64,000 nt of DNA, from assembly GCF_965196975.1 (NCBI RefSeq), contig NZ_OZ239981.1, positions 4,278,001 through 4,342,000 of the forward strand, written 5' to 3'. Made by a program: the position numbers and the translations under genes. Shown piece by piece: positions 1-8,762 of this stretch. A model generated the notes under the pieces. It did not search any database. It had not been told where the DNA came from and saw nothing but the letters and a program-made list of their open reading frames with translations. The stretch is from Endozoicomonas sp965196975 (GTDB taxonomy: Bacteria > Pseudomonadota > Gammaproteobacteria > Pseudomonadales > Endozoicomonadaceae). Each line of letters opens with the position of its first letter. Position 1 is the stretch's first letter.

Positions 1-527
1 ATACATTGTAGCTGGTCACAAGGGACACCCTGAAGTCTTAAAAAAATCTGGATCGTCCAGCGAGAAAAAGAAGGCTTAAAGGCGCTCCGGTTCGTGGGAC
101 TCTCGAAAAAGACAAACCACCGGTACTGGGAATGATTCAAAGAGGAGGTCAGGTCATTATCAGCATGCTGTCGAATGTTAAAAAGGTGGCCATCGAACCA
201 TTTATCAAGAAACATGTAGCCCCACAGAGCTAGGTTTATACCGATGAATCCATATCTATGATGATCTTGAAGTTGGAGTTTCAGACATAAAACGGTCTGT
301 CATGGCAAGGTGAATATGCCCGTGATGACGACAAAGACGATATTTACGAGGTTCTCGTTAATACGATGGATGGATTTTGGTCACTGCTGCGCTCGTGGCT
401 AAGACCTCACAGGGGAATATCTCAAGAGGCTTTACCCCTTTACCTTGGTTTTTTTGAGTTTTTGCATAATGTTGGCCGAAGAGGCAAAAACCTGCTTCAG
501 CCCTTGGTCAACTTGCTGGTGACATAG
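1..527 (+). pseudogene. IS1595-family (ISXO2-like) transposase relic, cut by window edge
   Basis: Reading across frames gives pieces of an ISXO2-like DDE transposase: an AGHKGHPE stretch near 15-45, then from about 80 a run APVRGTLEKDKPPVLGM, VYTDES near 235, and a C-terminal part with GEYARDDD, NTMDGFWSLLRSWLRPHRG and YLGFFEFLHN, ending at a TAG at 525-527. Those strings are typical of the IS1595 family. The frame is broken by an early TAA (76-78), an in-frame TAG at about 230 and at least one frameshift, so it cannot make an active enzyme. The N-terminus lies outside the window. Confidence 0.75.
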
Positions 528-730
528 CAATCTGGAATTCGAAAAGAGCCTTGTTTTTTATAATCATCAGGAATACATTTGGCTTGGGACGCTACTGTTT
601 GGGTCTGGTTCGTCTATTGACGTACTGGTTATGTCTGCTGATGTTATTTCTTTGAGTGTGTCCGCATCAAGATTGTCAATACCTAATTCTGACGCGATGT
701 GCGACTTTGTCTGAAACTATCTCAAATTAC
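528..730. other. Gene-poor stretch, possible C-terminal gene remnant on minus strand
   Basis: No complete gene is visible. On the minus strand an open stretch of about 49 codons without a start codon (roughly 537-683) encodes an acidic, Ser/Thr/Asp-rich peptide containing SELGIDNLDADTLKEITSAD and ending at a stop. It may be the tail of a host gene lost to the neighbouring mobile elements. I do not recognise it. Confidence 0.25.
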
Positions 731-898
731 TAGCCCGGATATTTCATAAACTGCCCCGAATCTCGGGCAGGACTTTGTCGCCCTAAGGGATTTTGTGAGG
801 GAGTGCCGTACCGGGGAGTACGGTCGACCGAGCAAAACTCCCTTAGGGCGGCAAAGGACAAGCGAGAACGGGAGCACGTTTATGAAATATCCGGGCTA
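731..898. mobile_element. MITE-like palindromic element, 168 bp
   Basis: The ends are perfect 21-bp inverted repeats (731-751 and 878-898; outermost bases TAGCCCGGATATTTCATAAA). Inside them lie nested inverted repeats: a CCCTAAGGGA-type arm near 781-791 pairs with CTCCCTTAGGG near 839-849, and a GTACCGGGGAGTAC hairpin sits near the centre. It has no coding capacity. The whole unit can fold into one long hairpin, as expected of a non-autonomous MITE. The helper transposase family is not identifiable here. Confidence 0.7.
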
Positions 899-957
899 GC
901 ATGATGGTAAGTCCAAGTTGTATCTTCAAAATCACGCAATTATTTGCTTTCCGTTTT

Positions 958-1848
958 TTAATCTTCGGAAATAAGGTTCTCAAACTGTATTGCAGGACGA
1001 CCAGCAATTATATTCAGATAAGAACCAATATTATGTGCCAGTAACTTCCGAGCGATACGTGATGTCATATGCCATCTATCTCGACAATGGCACTTTTCTA
1101 TTTCAAAGCGCTCTGTCAATTGACCTATCACTGTTTCTATTCTCCGTCGTACCCGTAATACCAGCTTTACAAACGACTTCGGACGTTCATCTTGCATGTT
1201 TTTTCTCAGTGGCGTCTGAAGATCAATACCTAATTCCTGACAATCAGCTTTAAACTCAGGCCTTATATAGCCCTTATCGCCAAGCAAGAGGCCAGAAATG
1301 GTCTCGAGCATGTCATAGGCTGCATCACGCTCATCTACGTTCGCTGCGGTCAGAGTAAAACCCACAGGAATCCCTCGTGCTTCAACCAGCAAATGCCCCT
1401 GAAAGCCATAGAACTTCTTGTCCTTGGAAGCGCAGTAACCATAACCAGCCTCAGCTTTAAAGATACGGCTCTGTGGTGCACGGGTTCTGACGACAACATC
1501 AATCGGAAAACCATCGATTAAATGGATATCTGCATTATCTGCATGCATCATCTGGACTATACGAATTTGCAGTCGTTGTTTCACATGCCATAAGTTGGCG
1601 GCCTGTTTGACAAATGCCGAGCGTGAAGGAATGTCAGGAAACAGGTGTCGCCAGTGTCGGGTAAAATACTTCCAAATCTCAGTGTCCTTATGATGCCCAA
1701 GCCATTCACCGACAACTTCCATGGTGATCGCTTCACTATCAGTGAGCTTTGGTGGAAACCCTCGAAGTCGCAGTGGTACAGGAAAAAGCTCTTTTACCAA
1801 ATCGTCGATCAAGCAGTAGACTGTAGTGATAAACTCTTCAACGGGCAT
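958..1848 (-). CDS. IS982-family transposase
   Basis: This 296-residue protein has the layout of IS982 transposases: an N-terminal helical part, then the DDE catalytic core with LIDGFPIDV (first Asp), GDKGY (second Asp) and a C-terminal region with RRRIETVIGQLTERF (Glu) and KLLAHNIGSYLN. The ATG at 1848 has an AAGAAGG ribosome site about 9 bases upstream. The frame is intact, so the enzyme may be active. I could not find convincing terminal inverted repeats, so the element borders are open. A 31-base imperfect hairpin at 1864-1894 lies just upstream of the start and may be part of the element's end. Confidence 0.8.
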   Translation of the reverse strand: MPVEEFITTVYCLIDDLVKELFPVPLRLRGFPPKLTDSEAITMEVVGEWLGHHKDTEIWKYFTRHWRHLFPDIPSRSAFVKQAANLWHVKQRLQIRIVQMMHADNADIHLIDGFPIDVVVRTRAPQSRIFKAEAGYGYCASKDKKFYGFQGHLLVEARGIPVGFTLTAANVDERDAAYDMLETISGLLLGDKGYIRPEFKADCQELGIDLQTPLRKNMQDERPKSFVKLVLRVRRRIETVIGQLTERFEIEKCHCRDRWHMTSRIARKLLAHNIGSYLNIIAGRPAIQFENLISED

Positions 1849-1911
1849 GACTGAAACCTTCTTTGCTTTCTACTGCTTTTAATAGCAGAAAGCAGGATCA
1901 GTCATGTCTCC

Positions 1912-3039
1912 TTATGCAAACCTAAAAGTCGCACATGGCGTTAATTCTGTGAGCCTTTTACTTTGAGTCGTAATAACTTTATCTAATAGGTTTCTAATCG
2001 CACGAGCATTTCCAAAGGTTCTTTTTTCGCATAGCTCTTTCATTTGGGAGATTTTTTCTTTGAGAGCCGAGAAAGCCTCTTCAGATAACGTGTAGTCACT
2101 TTTGTTACAAAAACCCCTGAAGATGCTAGCCAGTTCATCGTTAGTGTAATCTTTAAACTTAACCGTATGTTGAATTCTCGACTGTAATCCGGGGTTTGCT
2201 GTTAACATCGTTTTCATCTCATCAGGGTATCCAGCAAAAACAACTACAAGCTCGCCTTTATGCTTTTCCATCATTAATAATAACTTTTCAATAGCTTCTT
2301 TTCCCGTATCTCTTCCAGTTGCAGCACCCTTATCATCCGTTTCCCGGATTAATGCATAAGCTTCATCTATAAACAAAACACCGCCAATTGCGCTTTTAAT
2401 TACTTGTTCAGTTTTTAGTCCTGTCGCTCCAATCCATGGTGAAACCAAGGTGGTTCGGTCAGCATAAACTACCTTGTTTTTCCTGATGATACCTAATTCA
2501 AATAAGATCTCCGCCATTATCCTAGCCGTTTCTGTTTTACCCGTGCCGGGATTGCCTGTAAATACCATATGGCTAGAGCTTGATGTGGTGACAAGTCCTA
2601 GTTGACGACGCTTATTATCTACGATTATTTTACTTCTTATTCCCTTGACTTGCTCTGCAACCTCATCCATTCCTACCATTTCTTCAAGTCTTCTTAACGG
2701 ATCTGGATTCTCTGTCGCTTGGGCTGCTCTTTGATACTGTTGCTGAATACTCCGTAGAGTCTTTATAGGTGGCTGTGTAATAAATCGATTTGTGATGGCG
2801 GTAATGGCCAGGTCTGTAATAGCTAAAGCACACAGTCCAATAACCAAGGATTTACTCAACCCCACTCCAATTATAAAGGCACCGGCATATGCAACGCATT
2901 TAACTGTTCGTCCAAGCCATGTTGGAGGGCTGCGGGTAAATACCGGCGTTTCCAGAGATCTCAATGCCCTTTCAAAACCTGATATTGCATTGGAATCACG
3001 GTTAGGCAAAACACCTAGGAAATCTAGAGCGGGGGTCAA
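1912..3039 (-). CDS. AAA+ ATPase, CbbX/SpoVK-like, with N-terminal membrane segment
   Basis: 375 residues. Residues about 45-88 are hydrophobic (one or two membrane helices). A linker is followed by an AAA+ domain from about residue 115: Walker A GNPGTGKT at 162-169, Walker B VLFIDEAY at 221-228, and a helical lid near the C-terminus (FGNARAIRNLLDKV). The motif order and the MVGMDEVAEQVKGI start fit the CbxX/CfqX-SpoVK group, which includes rubisco activase CbbX and EccA of type VII secretion. These are hexameric remodelling ATPases. No substrate gene is nearby, so its target is unknown. The gene ends just beside the IS982 transposase region, and the short C-terminal tail after LTELTP could have been altered by that insertion. 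Confidence 0.75.
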   Translation of the reverse strand: MTPALDFLGVLPNRDSNAISGFERALRSLETPVFTRSPPTWLGRTVKCVAYAGAFIIGVGLSKSLVIGLCALAITDLAITAITNRFITQPPIKTLRSIQQQYQRAAQATENPDPLRRLEEMVGMDEVAEQVKGIRSKIIVDNKRRQLGLVTTSSSSHMVFTGNPGTGKTETARIMAEILFELGIIRKNKVVYADRTTLVSPWIGATGLKTEQVIKSAIGGVLFIDEAYALIRETDDKGAATGRDTGKEAIEKLLLMMEKHKGELVVVFAGYPDEMKTMLTANPGLQSRIQHTVKFKDYTNDELASIFRGFCNKSDYTLSEEAFSALKEKISQMKELCEKRTFGNARAIRNLLDKVITTQSKRLTELTPCATFRFA

Positions 3040-3261
3040 GGTTATTATCCTTTTTTGTGTCTTTATTTGTAGGGAAAAATACTAAAAAGCCAATTAGTTG
3101 TTGTTTTAATTTCAAATTATTATTTTGGATGGTGTGCAGGGAAAAAAGTTTCACTAAATGAATAAAAAAATTAATCTAAAATATTCGTGATCATGTTTTT
3201 TTGAATGAAAATATGCTTTTTTATGGAAAGGAAAAAGGTTTTTTATTGATTAATCAAACGA
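3040..3261. other. AT-rich intergenic region
   Basis: AT-rich spacer upstream of the AAA+ gene and downstream of the glnD fragment. It presumably holds the AAA+ promoter; no clear -35/-10 pair or repeat was assigned. Confidence 0.4.
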
Positions 3262-3650
3262 TTACGATACTTCGACCTCTGGGTTGGGGCCAATAGCCGA
3301 TCCGGCTTCTTCAAGCACAGTATAGATATCCAGGCTGAAGTTATTATTAGACGTAATAATTCGGGCATCCTGAATAGCCAGCCACAGTTGATGAAAGGCC
3401 GCAACCGTCGCTGCAAACAGATTGGGCTGGTCATGGGTATAGGCAAATACTTTGGCCCCCTAGATGCTCATAGCCATTTTTGACTTCCAGAATCAGTATC
3501 AAAGGCTTGCCAGGCCGATGGTTCAGGATTCCTTCCATCTGCCAGCTGATTTCATCATTCTGGTGTCGAAGAAAGTACTCATCATTGAACTGTTCCCATA
3601 GCTTCAGAATCCAGGCTTCTTCAAAGCCCTTCTCCTTAAGTAATACCAAA

Positions 3651-5041
3651 GGGTGCTCTCTCTGAATGATTGAAACAATAGTGCTCTATTTTCACAGCTA
3701 CTATGGGAACACCACTCATAATAGTTAACTGTCATGCCCGCTTCTGTTATTTCCAGCTCTACCAAAAGCATCGTTTTGCAAATTGAAGTTTCTATAGATT
3801 CAGGCAACATGCTGAATCTTGAAGATAGTTTACAGCGTGCACTCAATGAAGCCGGGCAGCTTGGAACAAAAGAGTTATTGGGGCTATTTGAATCACCCAA
3901 TAAAGAACCTATCGTCGTTAATCAGCAGAAGTGGAACTACAAAGGAAAGGTTCTTAAGCACTATGAAACCTTATACGGTCGTATACCTTTGGAGCGCTCC
4001 GTATATCAGGGTGTCAGAGGTGGCAGTACTCTGGCAGCACTTGATCTTCGTGCCGGTATTATTGGTTCAGCTACCCCCAAATTTGCCAAGTCTATCGCCT
4101 GGAAATACAGCCAGATGCCAGCGCCTGCGGTAAAAGAAGATTTTGAGACCAACCATCAAAGGACGCTTTCAAATTCTTATATCAAGCATTTATCGGACAG
4201 AGTAGGTGCATTAATTGAAGACCAGCAAGACACTCACTACCACCTTCCTCCACTAAAAGAGCCTGTTGAAACAATAGCCATTGGTCTGGATGGAACCTGC
4301 ATGCTGCTTTGTGAAGAAGGCTGGAGGGAAGCCATGTGTGGGACATTGAGCCTATATTCTGCAGATGGAGACAGGCTCCACACGATATATACAGCCAGTT
4401 CGTCAGAGTATGGTAAACAAAGCTTTATGAGCAAGCTCGACGAGGAGATTGCAGATCTAAAACGACTCTACCCAAATGCCACATACATCGGGGTAGCTGA
4501 CGGGGCTAGAGAAAACTGGAGTTATTTGAAACAACATACCTCTGGGCAGATACTCGATTTTTATCATGCATCTGAATATTTAGCTGGAGCAGCGGAAGCA
4601 CTGTTTCCAACCAGTAAGGCGAAGCGACACCAGTGGCTTGAAGACAGGCTACATAGTTTGAAAAACAAGCGTGGAGCAGCCAAAAAAATCCTTCAGGAAA
4701 TTGAATCAGCCGAGCTCCCGAAAAAGACAATCGCACTGACAGAGAAGCGCTACAAAGCTGTGAGCTATTTTACAAACAATCACCAGTTAATGAATTATCA
4801 TCAGGCGCTTAAACGCCATTGGCCAATAGGTTCAGGAGTTACTGAAGCGGCTTGTAAGACTCTGGTAAAGCAACGATTATGTGGTTCTGGAATGAGGTGG
4901 AAAGCAACAGGAGCGGAAGTGCTTTTGACAACAAGAGCACTGATCCAGAGTAAGGGGCGCTGGGAACAACTTTGGTCTGAGTTCATGACTGGAAAGGTTG
5001 AAGCTAACCTATGAGTCAGTTATCAAATTGAGAGAGCACCC
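3651..5041 (+). mobile_element. ISKra4-family insertion sequence, copy 1 (1391 bp)
   Basis: The element begins GGGTGCTCTCTC and ends GAGAGAGCACCC, a perfect 12-bp terminal inverted repeat. It is flanked by an 8-bp direct duplication ATACCAAA at 3643-3650 and 5042-5049. It carries one transposase gene and interrupts the glnD fragment. The same 1391-bp unit occurs three more times in this window. Confidence 0.93.
3734..5014 (+). CDS. ISKra4-family transposase (copy 1)
   Basis: 426 residues. DDE-type core with IGLDGTCM (Asp186), GVADGARENW (Asp256), LDFYHASEYL (Asp275) and a C-terminal GSGVTEAACKTLVKQR motif carrying the likely catalytic Glu. This motif set is that of ISKra4-family transposases. 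The frame is complete. It differs from copies 2-4 at residue 224 (Ser here, Pro in the others). The start at 3734 lies 83 bases inside the left end, leaving room only for the transposase promoter. Confidence 0.92.
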   Translation: MPASVISSSTKSIVLQIEVSIDSGNMLNLEDSLQRALNEAGQLGTKELLGLFESPNKEPIVVNQQKWNYKGKVLKHYETLYGRIPLERSVYQGVRGGSTLAALDLRAGIIGSATPKFAKSIAWKYSQMPAPAVKEDFETNHQRTLSNSYIKHLSDRVGALIEDQQDTHYHLPPLKEPVETIAIGLDGTCMLLCEEGWREAMCGTLSLYSADGDRLHTIYTASSSEYGKQSFMSKLDEEIADLKRLYPNATYIGVADGARENWSYLKQHTSGQILDFYHASEYLAGAAEALFPTSKAKRHQWLEDRLHSLKNKRGAAKKILQEIESAELPKKTIALTEKRYKAVSYFTNNHQLMNYHQALKRHWPIGSGVTEAACKTLVKQRLCGSGMRWKATGAEVLLTTRALIQSKGRWEQLWSEFMTGKVEANL

Positions 5042-5149
5042 ATACCAAAGCCTTTTGTTGGGTATTGGCAATCTGCTCATTGAGTTCAGGAAGGTTATCA
5101 ATACCCAGTTCCAGATGCTGGACAGTCAGAACAGGCAGTGATCCCTCCG

Positions 5150-5585
5150 AACAGGAGAGGGAGAATCAAGAGCATCTGATCGTCGCCTATCTCATTCAGG
5201 AAGCCCTTGAAAATCACCAGTCAAAAAATCAGAACTCCTTTGAACGCTACGTGACCACCCAGTCAATAGCCCATTGATTAAGGACGAGCCATGATTACTG
5301 AAAACACCCCACTGGATCGCCACCCAAGAAAAAAACGACTGATGCTGACCCAGCGCCGGGCAAAGCTCAAGGGCCATAAAGTCGCTCGTCGCCTGAACCA
5401 GAGGTAAGGTCGCCAGTCCCCAGTAACAAAACCAACAATAAAAAAGGCAAATGCTATGGAACAACAAAATACTGCACCTGGTTTTCTTAATATCAATTCA
5501 GACGTTGAAACAATGTTCAGTTGTGAAATTGCAGACCTCACTGGAAAGCAAACCGAATTCAGGGCAGAAATAGTGAGACTGGATA
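5150..5585. other. Intergenic/degenerate stretch with short doubtful frames
   Basis: Between the glnD fragment and the pckA terminator there is no recognisable gene. A plus-strand frame ends at 5277 with a Gln/Glu-rich tail (ENQEHLIVAYLIQEALENH). A second short plus-strand frame, 5291-5407, encodes a very basic 38-residue peptide (PRKKRLMLTQRRAKLKGHKV). They could be ends of decayed genes. Neither matches a family I know. Confidence 0.3.
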
Positions 5586-5615
5586 ATAAAAAAAGGGAAG
5601 ACAGAGCTTCCCTTT
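5586..5615 (-). terminator. Rho-independent terminator of pckA
   Basis: On the minus strand the stem AAAGGGAAG pairs with CTTCCCTTT around a 6-base loop, followed by a run of seven T. It lies about 30 bases after the pckA stop codon. Confidence 0.85.
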
Positions 5616-5644
5616 ATAACATGGCTATTCTTGTGGAACTTAAA

Positions 5645-7258
5645 TCAACCCAGTGATGGGCCTGCTGCTACCAGAGCCTTGCCTTCTTCGTTATCAGTAA
5701 ACTTAACAAAGTTGGTAATAAAGCGATCCGCCAGGTCATGAGCCTTACGTTCCCACTCGGCAGGATCTTCATAAGTATCCTGAGGGTTCAGAATACTGTC
5801 ATCAACACCAGCAACACTTTGTGGTACATGCAATCCGAAGAAAGGCAGAGTTTTGGTTTCTGCTTTATCAATAGAACCATCCAGAATGGCATCAATGATT
5901 GCCCGGGTTGCCTTGATGGAGATACGCTTGCCAGTACCGTTCCATCCAGTATTCACCAGATAAGCGGTAGCACCATGAGCTTCCATTTTCTTAACCAGTT
6001 CTTCTGCGTACTTGGTTGGGTGCAGGGACAGGAATGCAGCACCGAAGCAGGAAGAGAAGGTTGGTGTTGGCTCAGTGATCCCACGCTCAGTACCCGCCAG
6101 TTTCGCAGTAAAGCCGGAGAGGAAGTGGTATTTGGTCTGCTCAGGTGTCAGACAGGAGACTGGGGGTAAAACACCAAACGCATCGGCAGTAAGGAAGATC
6201 ACTTTCTTGGCGTGACCAGCCTTGGAAACCGGCTTAACAATATTATCAATATGGTACAGGGGGTAGGAAACCCGGGTATTCTCGGTTTTTGAGCCATCAT
6301 CAAAGTCAATTTTACCCTGAGCATCAACGGTTACGTTTTCCAGCAACGCATCTCGACGAATGGCATGGAAAATCTCAGGCTCATTTTCTTCTCTCAAGCT
6401 AATTGTCTTGGCATAACAACCGCCTTCAAAGTTGAAGACGCCATCATCATCCCAACCGTGTTCATCATCACCAATCAGAGCACGCTTTGGATCTGCAGAG
6501 AGCGTGGTTTTACCGGTTCCAGACAGGCCAAAGAAAATTGCTGTATCCCCCTGTTCACCCACATTGGCAGAACAGTGCATAGACGCCATGCCCCTGAGCG
6601 GCAGAAGGTAGTTCATGATGGAGAACATACCTTTCTTCATTTCACCGCCATACCAGGTACCACCAATGACCTGAATCCGCTCCGTCAGGTTGAATGCCAC
6701 AAAGTTTTCAGAGTTCAGGCCATGATCCTGCCATTTTGGATTGGTACACTTTGCACCGTTCATCACAATAAAGTCAGGTTCAAAGCCCACCAGCTCATCT
6801 TCGCTGGGCCGGATGAACATGTTTTTGACGAAGTGAGCCTGCCATGCCACTTCAGTCACAAAACGCACGCTCAAGCGTGTTTCAGGATTAGCACCGCAGA
6901 AACCGTCAATAATAAACAGGCGCTTGCCGGACAGCTGGTTGGTTACCAGTGATTTAAGATCTGCCCAGACGTCTTCAGTAATGGGCTTATTGTCATTTTT
7001 CCCCTGGTCAGACCACCAGATGGTATCCCGGGTCGTATCGTCCTTGACGATGTATTTATCCTTCGGAGAACGGCCAGTGAAAATACCGGTATCCACCGAC
7101 ACGGCCCCCATTTCAGTAACCACCCCTTTTTCATAGCCTTCCAGTTCCGGCCGGGTCTCCTCTTCAAACAGGGTGTCATAAGAGGGGTTGTAAACCACAT
7201 CAAGGACATCCTTGATTCCGACTGCAGCCAGAGCTTCCTTTACGTTTACATGGGCCAT
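5645..7258 (-). CDS. pckA: Phosphoenolpyruvate carboxykinase (ATP)
   Basis: PckA converts oxaloacetate and ATP to phosphoenolpyruvate, CO2 and ADP, the first committed step of gluconeogenesis in the cytoplasm. At 537 residues it matches the family (E. coli 540). Visible are the oxaloacetate-binding part (SVDTGIFTGRSPKDKYIV), the kinase-1a P-loop GLSGTGKTTLSAD near residues 243-255, the metal-binding stretch IGDDEHGWDDDGVFNFEGG and the C-terminal LVNTGWNGTGKRI. The ATG at 7258 follows a TTAGGAGA ribosome site. It is monocistronic with its own terminator. The hslO-pckA neighbourhood resembles that of enteric bacteria, though here hslO lies upstream on the same strand. Confidence 0.97.
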   Translation of the reverse strand: MAHVNVKEALAAVGIKDVLDVVYNPSYDTLFEEETRPELEGYEKGVVTEMGAVSVDTGIFTGRSPKDKYIVKDDTTRDTIWWSDQGKNDNKPITEDVWADLKSLVTNQLSGKRLFIIDGFCGANPETRLSVRFVTEVAWQAHFVKNMFIRPSEDELVGFEPDFIVMNGAKCTNPKWQDHGLNSENFVAFNLTERIQVIGGTWYGGEMKKGMFSIMNYLLPLRGMASMHCSANVGEQGDTAIFFGLSGTGKTTLSADPKRALIGDDEHGWDDDGVFNFEGGCYAKTISLREENEPEIFHAIRRDALLENVTVDAQGKIDFDDGSKTENTRVSYPLYHIDNIVKPVSKAGHAKKVIFLTADAFGVLPPVSCLTPEQTKYHFLSGFTAKLAGTERGITEPTPTFSSCFGAAFLSLHPTKYAEELVKKMEAHGATAYLVNTGWNGTGKRISIKATRAIIDAILDGSIDKAETKTLPFFGLHVPQSVAGVDDSILNPQDTYEDPAEWERKAHDLADRFITNFVKFTDNEEGKALVAAGPSLG

Positions 7259-7675
7259 GCAAAGTTCTCCTAAGGCAATACGCTCAACTTAACGTTTCAT
7301 GTTGTTAGATTATGATAATTCTTGTGGCGCGCTATGATAGGGTATTGAACCTATTATTTAAATATAACTCTGAAATTACAGGTTATAGAGCCCTCTTTTC
7401 ACGCCTGATAGTTAACTGAGTCTGGTAAAAGACGTTAAACCTTTGTCAGTTTGAAAGTGTTGCCCCGCGTCAAACTTATCATCGGTCACTGGAAGAAAAC
7501 ACAAGTGCACACTCTCATCATTATCTCTGGCTAATGAACTCATAAAGAGCCGGTAAAATCCAGCACCAGACAACAAAAACAAGCAAGAAAAAACAAAATA
7601 AAACAGCATTTGACCATTTAGTCAGGAATTTAACTAAATTCCCGACCAAACAAGAAGAAGAGGAACCTAAAAGCC
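7259..7675. other. Intergenic region between hslO and pckA
   Basis: 417 bases without a convincing gene. It should contain the pckA promoter. An imperfect hairpin at 7621-7646 (GTCAGGAATTTA paired with TAAATTCCCGAC, one mismatch) lies about 30 bases after the hslO stop and may help end its transcript, but it has no good T-tract. Confidence 0.4.
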
Positions 7676-8554
7676 TTAATGTGTTTGTGGTTTTTCGTTA
7701 AAGATTGAATCCAGATCATCTTTACCAAAAACATATTGGTGATTACAGAACTGGCAGTCCATGGCAACCCGCCCTTCTTCTTCAATAATTGACTCGATTT
7801 CTTTTCGATCCAGAGTACTGATGATTTTCGCACTTCTTTCCTGAGAACAGGTGCAGACGAAACGAACCGGCTCTTTTTCAAAAATACGAACCGTTTCTTC
7901 ATGAAACAGCCTGATCAGCAGTGTTTCATGATCCAGATCCAGCAGCTCAGCGTCCTGAATGGTGTCAGCCAGCGCCGTCATGCGATTCCAGGATTCAGCG
8001 CGAATGTCCTCAGAAAGCTCAGCACTGGCAGGCAAAGCCTGCAGCAGAAAACCGCCACAGGTTTGACCATCACAAGCCAGCCACAACCGTGTTTGCAACT
8101 GCACAGACTGAGTAAAATAGTCTTCAAGACTTGCTGAAAGTGTTTCCTTTTCCAGAGGTACAATCCCCTGATAACGCTTCCCTTTAACCGGGTCCACAGT
8201 AATCAACAGGCTTGCTTTACCCAGAAGTTCCTGAAGTGTTCCCTCAGCAAGATCATCTTTGAATTGCGCAACGGCTCTGAAAGACTTCTGGTCTGTGCAT
8301 TCCACCATTAGCAGCGTTAATGGCCCGTCGCCTCTGGCCTGAAGGGTCAGTAGCCCTTCAAACTTCAGTGTGGTGCTCAACAATACGGCAGAAGCCACCA
8401 GTTCCCCCAGAAGACGCCTGACAACTTCTGGATAATCATGGGCAGCCAAGGCGTCAACATAGCTATTGTTAAGGGAAACGATTTCACCGCGAATATCGGT
8501 ATTTTCAAAGATAAAGCGCTGCACTGCGTTATCAGTTCTGCTCATGGGCAACAT
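7676..8554 (-). CDS. hslO: Hsp33 redox-regulated chaperone
   Basis: Hsp33 is a cytoplasmic holdase switched on by oxidation and heat. Its zinc site is formed by four cysteines, here visible as CTC (about residue 236) and CQFC (about residue 267) in the C-terminal redox switch. At 292 residues it matches the family. The N-terminal part shows the typical start with DNAVQRFIFENTDIRGEIVSL and the conserved LLSTTLKFEGLLTLQARGDGP. Two close starts exist: ATG at 8554 and, three codons later, ATG at 8545. The second is preceded by GGAA at usable spacing and either may serve. Confidence 0.96.
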   Translation of the reverse strand: MLPMSRTDNAVQRFIFENTDIRGEIVSLNNSYVDALAAHDYPEVVRRLLGELVASAVLLSTTLKFEGLLTLQARGDGPLTLLMVECTDQKSFRAVAQFKDDLAEGTLQELLGKASLLITVDPVKGKRYQGIVPLEKETLSASLEDYFTQSVQLQTRLWLACDGQTCGGFLLQALPASAELSEDIRAESWNRMTALADTIQDAELLDLDHETLLIRLFHEETVRIFEKEPVRFVCTCSQERSAKIISTLDRKEIESIIEEEGRVAMDCQFCNHQYVFGKDDLDSIFNEKPQTH

Positions 8555-8762
8555 TCCGTTCCGGGCTTATCAAAAAACTGACGGCATCATGAAAACTACC
8601 GACCAAATACAGGCAAGCCACTGATTTATAAAGAAACATAAAATAAGAAACGGCGTATTATATTACGATTCGACCCAAAACACTTCGCCATGTTTATAGC
8701 GTGTCTCTCTAAAATGCTGTTTGGCTATACTCTAAAGATGCTAGCATTGCCAGGGAAAGGGT

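Larger units (their letters stand above)
3262..5150 (-). pseudogene. glnD: glnD fragment (PII uridylyltransferase), frameshifted and split by ISKra4
   Basis: With the ISKra4 element (3651-5041) and one 8-bp duplication removed, the minus strand reads through LNEQIANTQQKALVLLKEKG, FEEAWILKLWEQFNDEYFLR, HQNDEISWQMEGILNHR and KPLILILEVKNGYEH. After a frameshift near 3455 it continues with KVFAYTHDQPNLFAATVAAF and QDARIITSNNNFSLDIYTVL, ending at a TAA at 3262. These match the central region and first ACT domain of GlnD, the bifunctional uridylyl-transferring/removing enzyme that reads glutamine for nitrogen control. Only about 150 of roughly 900 residues are present; the nucleotidyltransferase and HD domains are missing. 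The upstream limit near 5150 is approximate. An intact copy probably exists elsewhere. Confidence 0.75.

Noticed and set aside
900..1911. Terminal inverted repeats and duplications for the IS982-type element
   Set aside because: I compared both flanks and found no convincing inverted pair, so only the transposase gene is reported.
3243..3649. Two small minus-strand frames as independent genes
   Set aside because: Both fall within the glnD fragment. One is its true frame up to a frameshift and the other is a shadow frame.
5456..5656. 66-codon plus-strand frame
   Set aside because: It runs through the pckA terminator and into the pckA 3' end and has no family resemblance; treated as chance.
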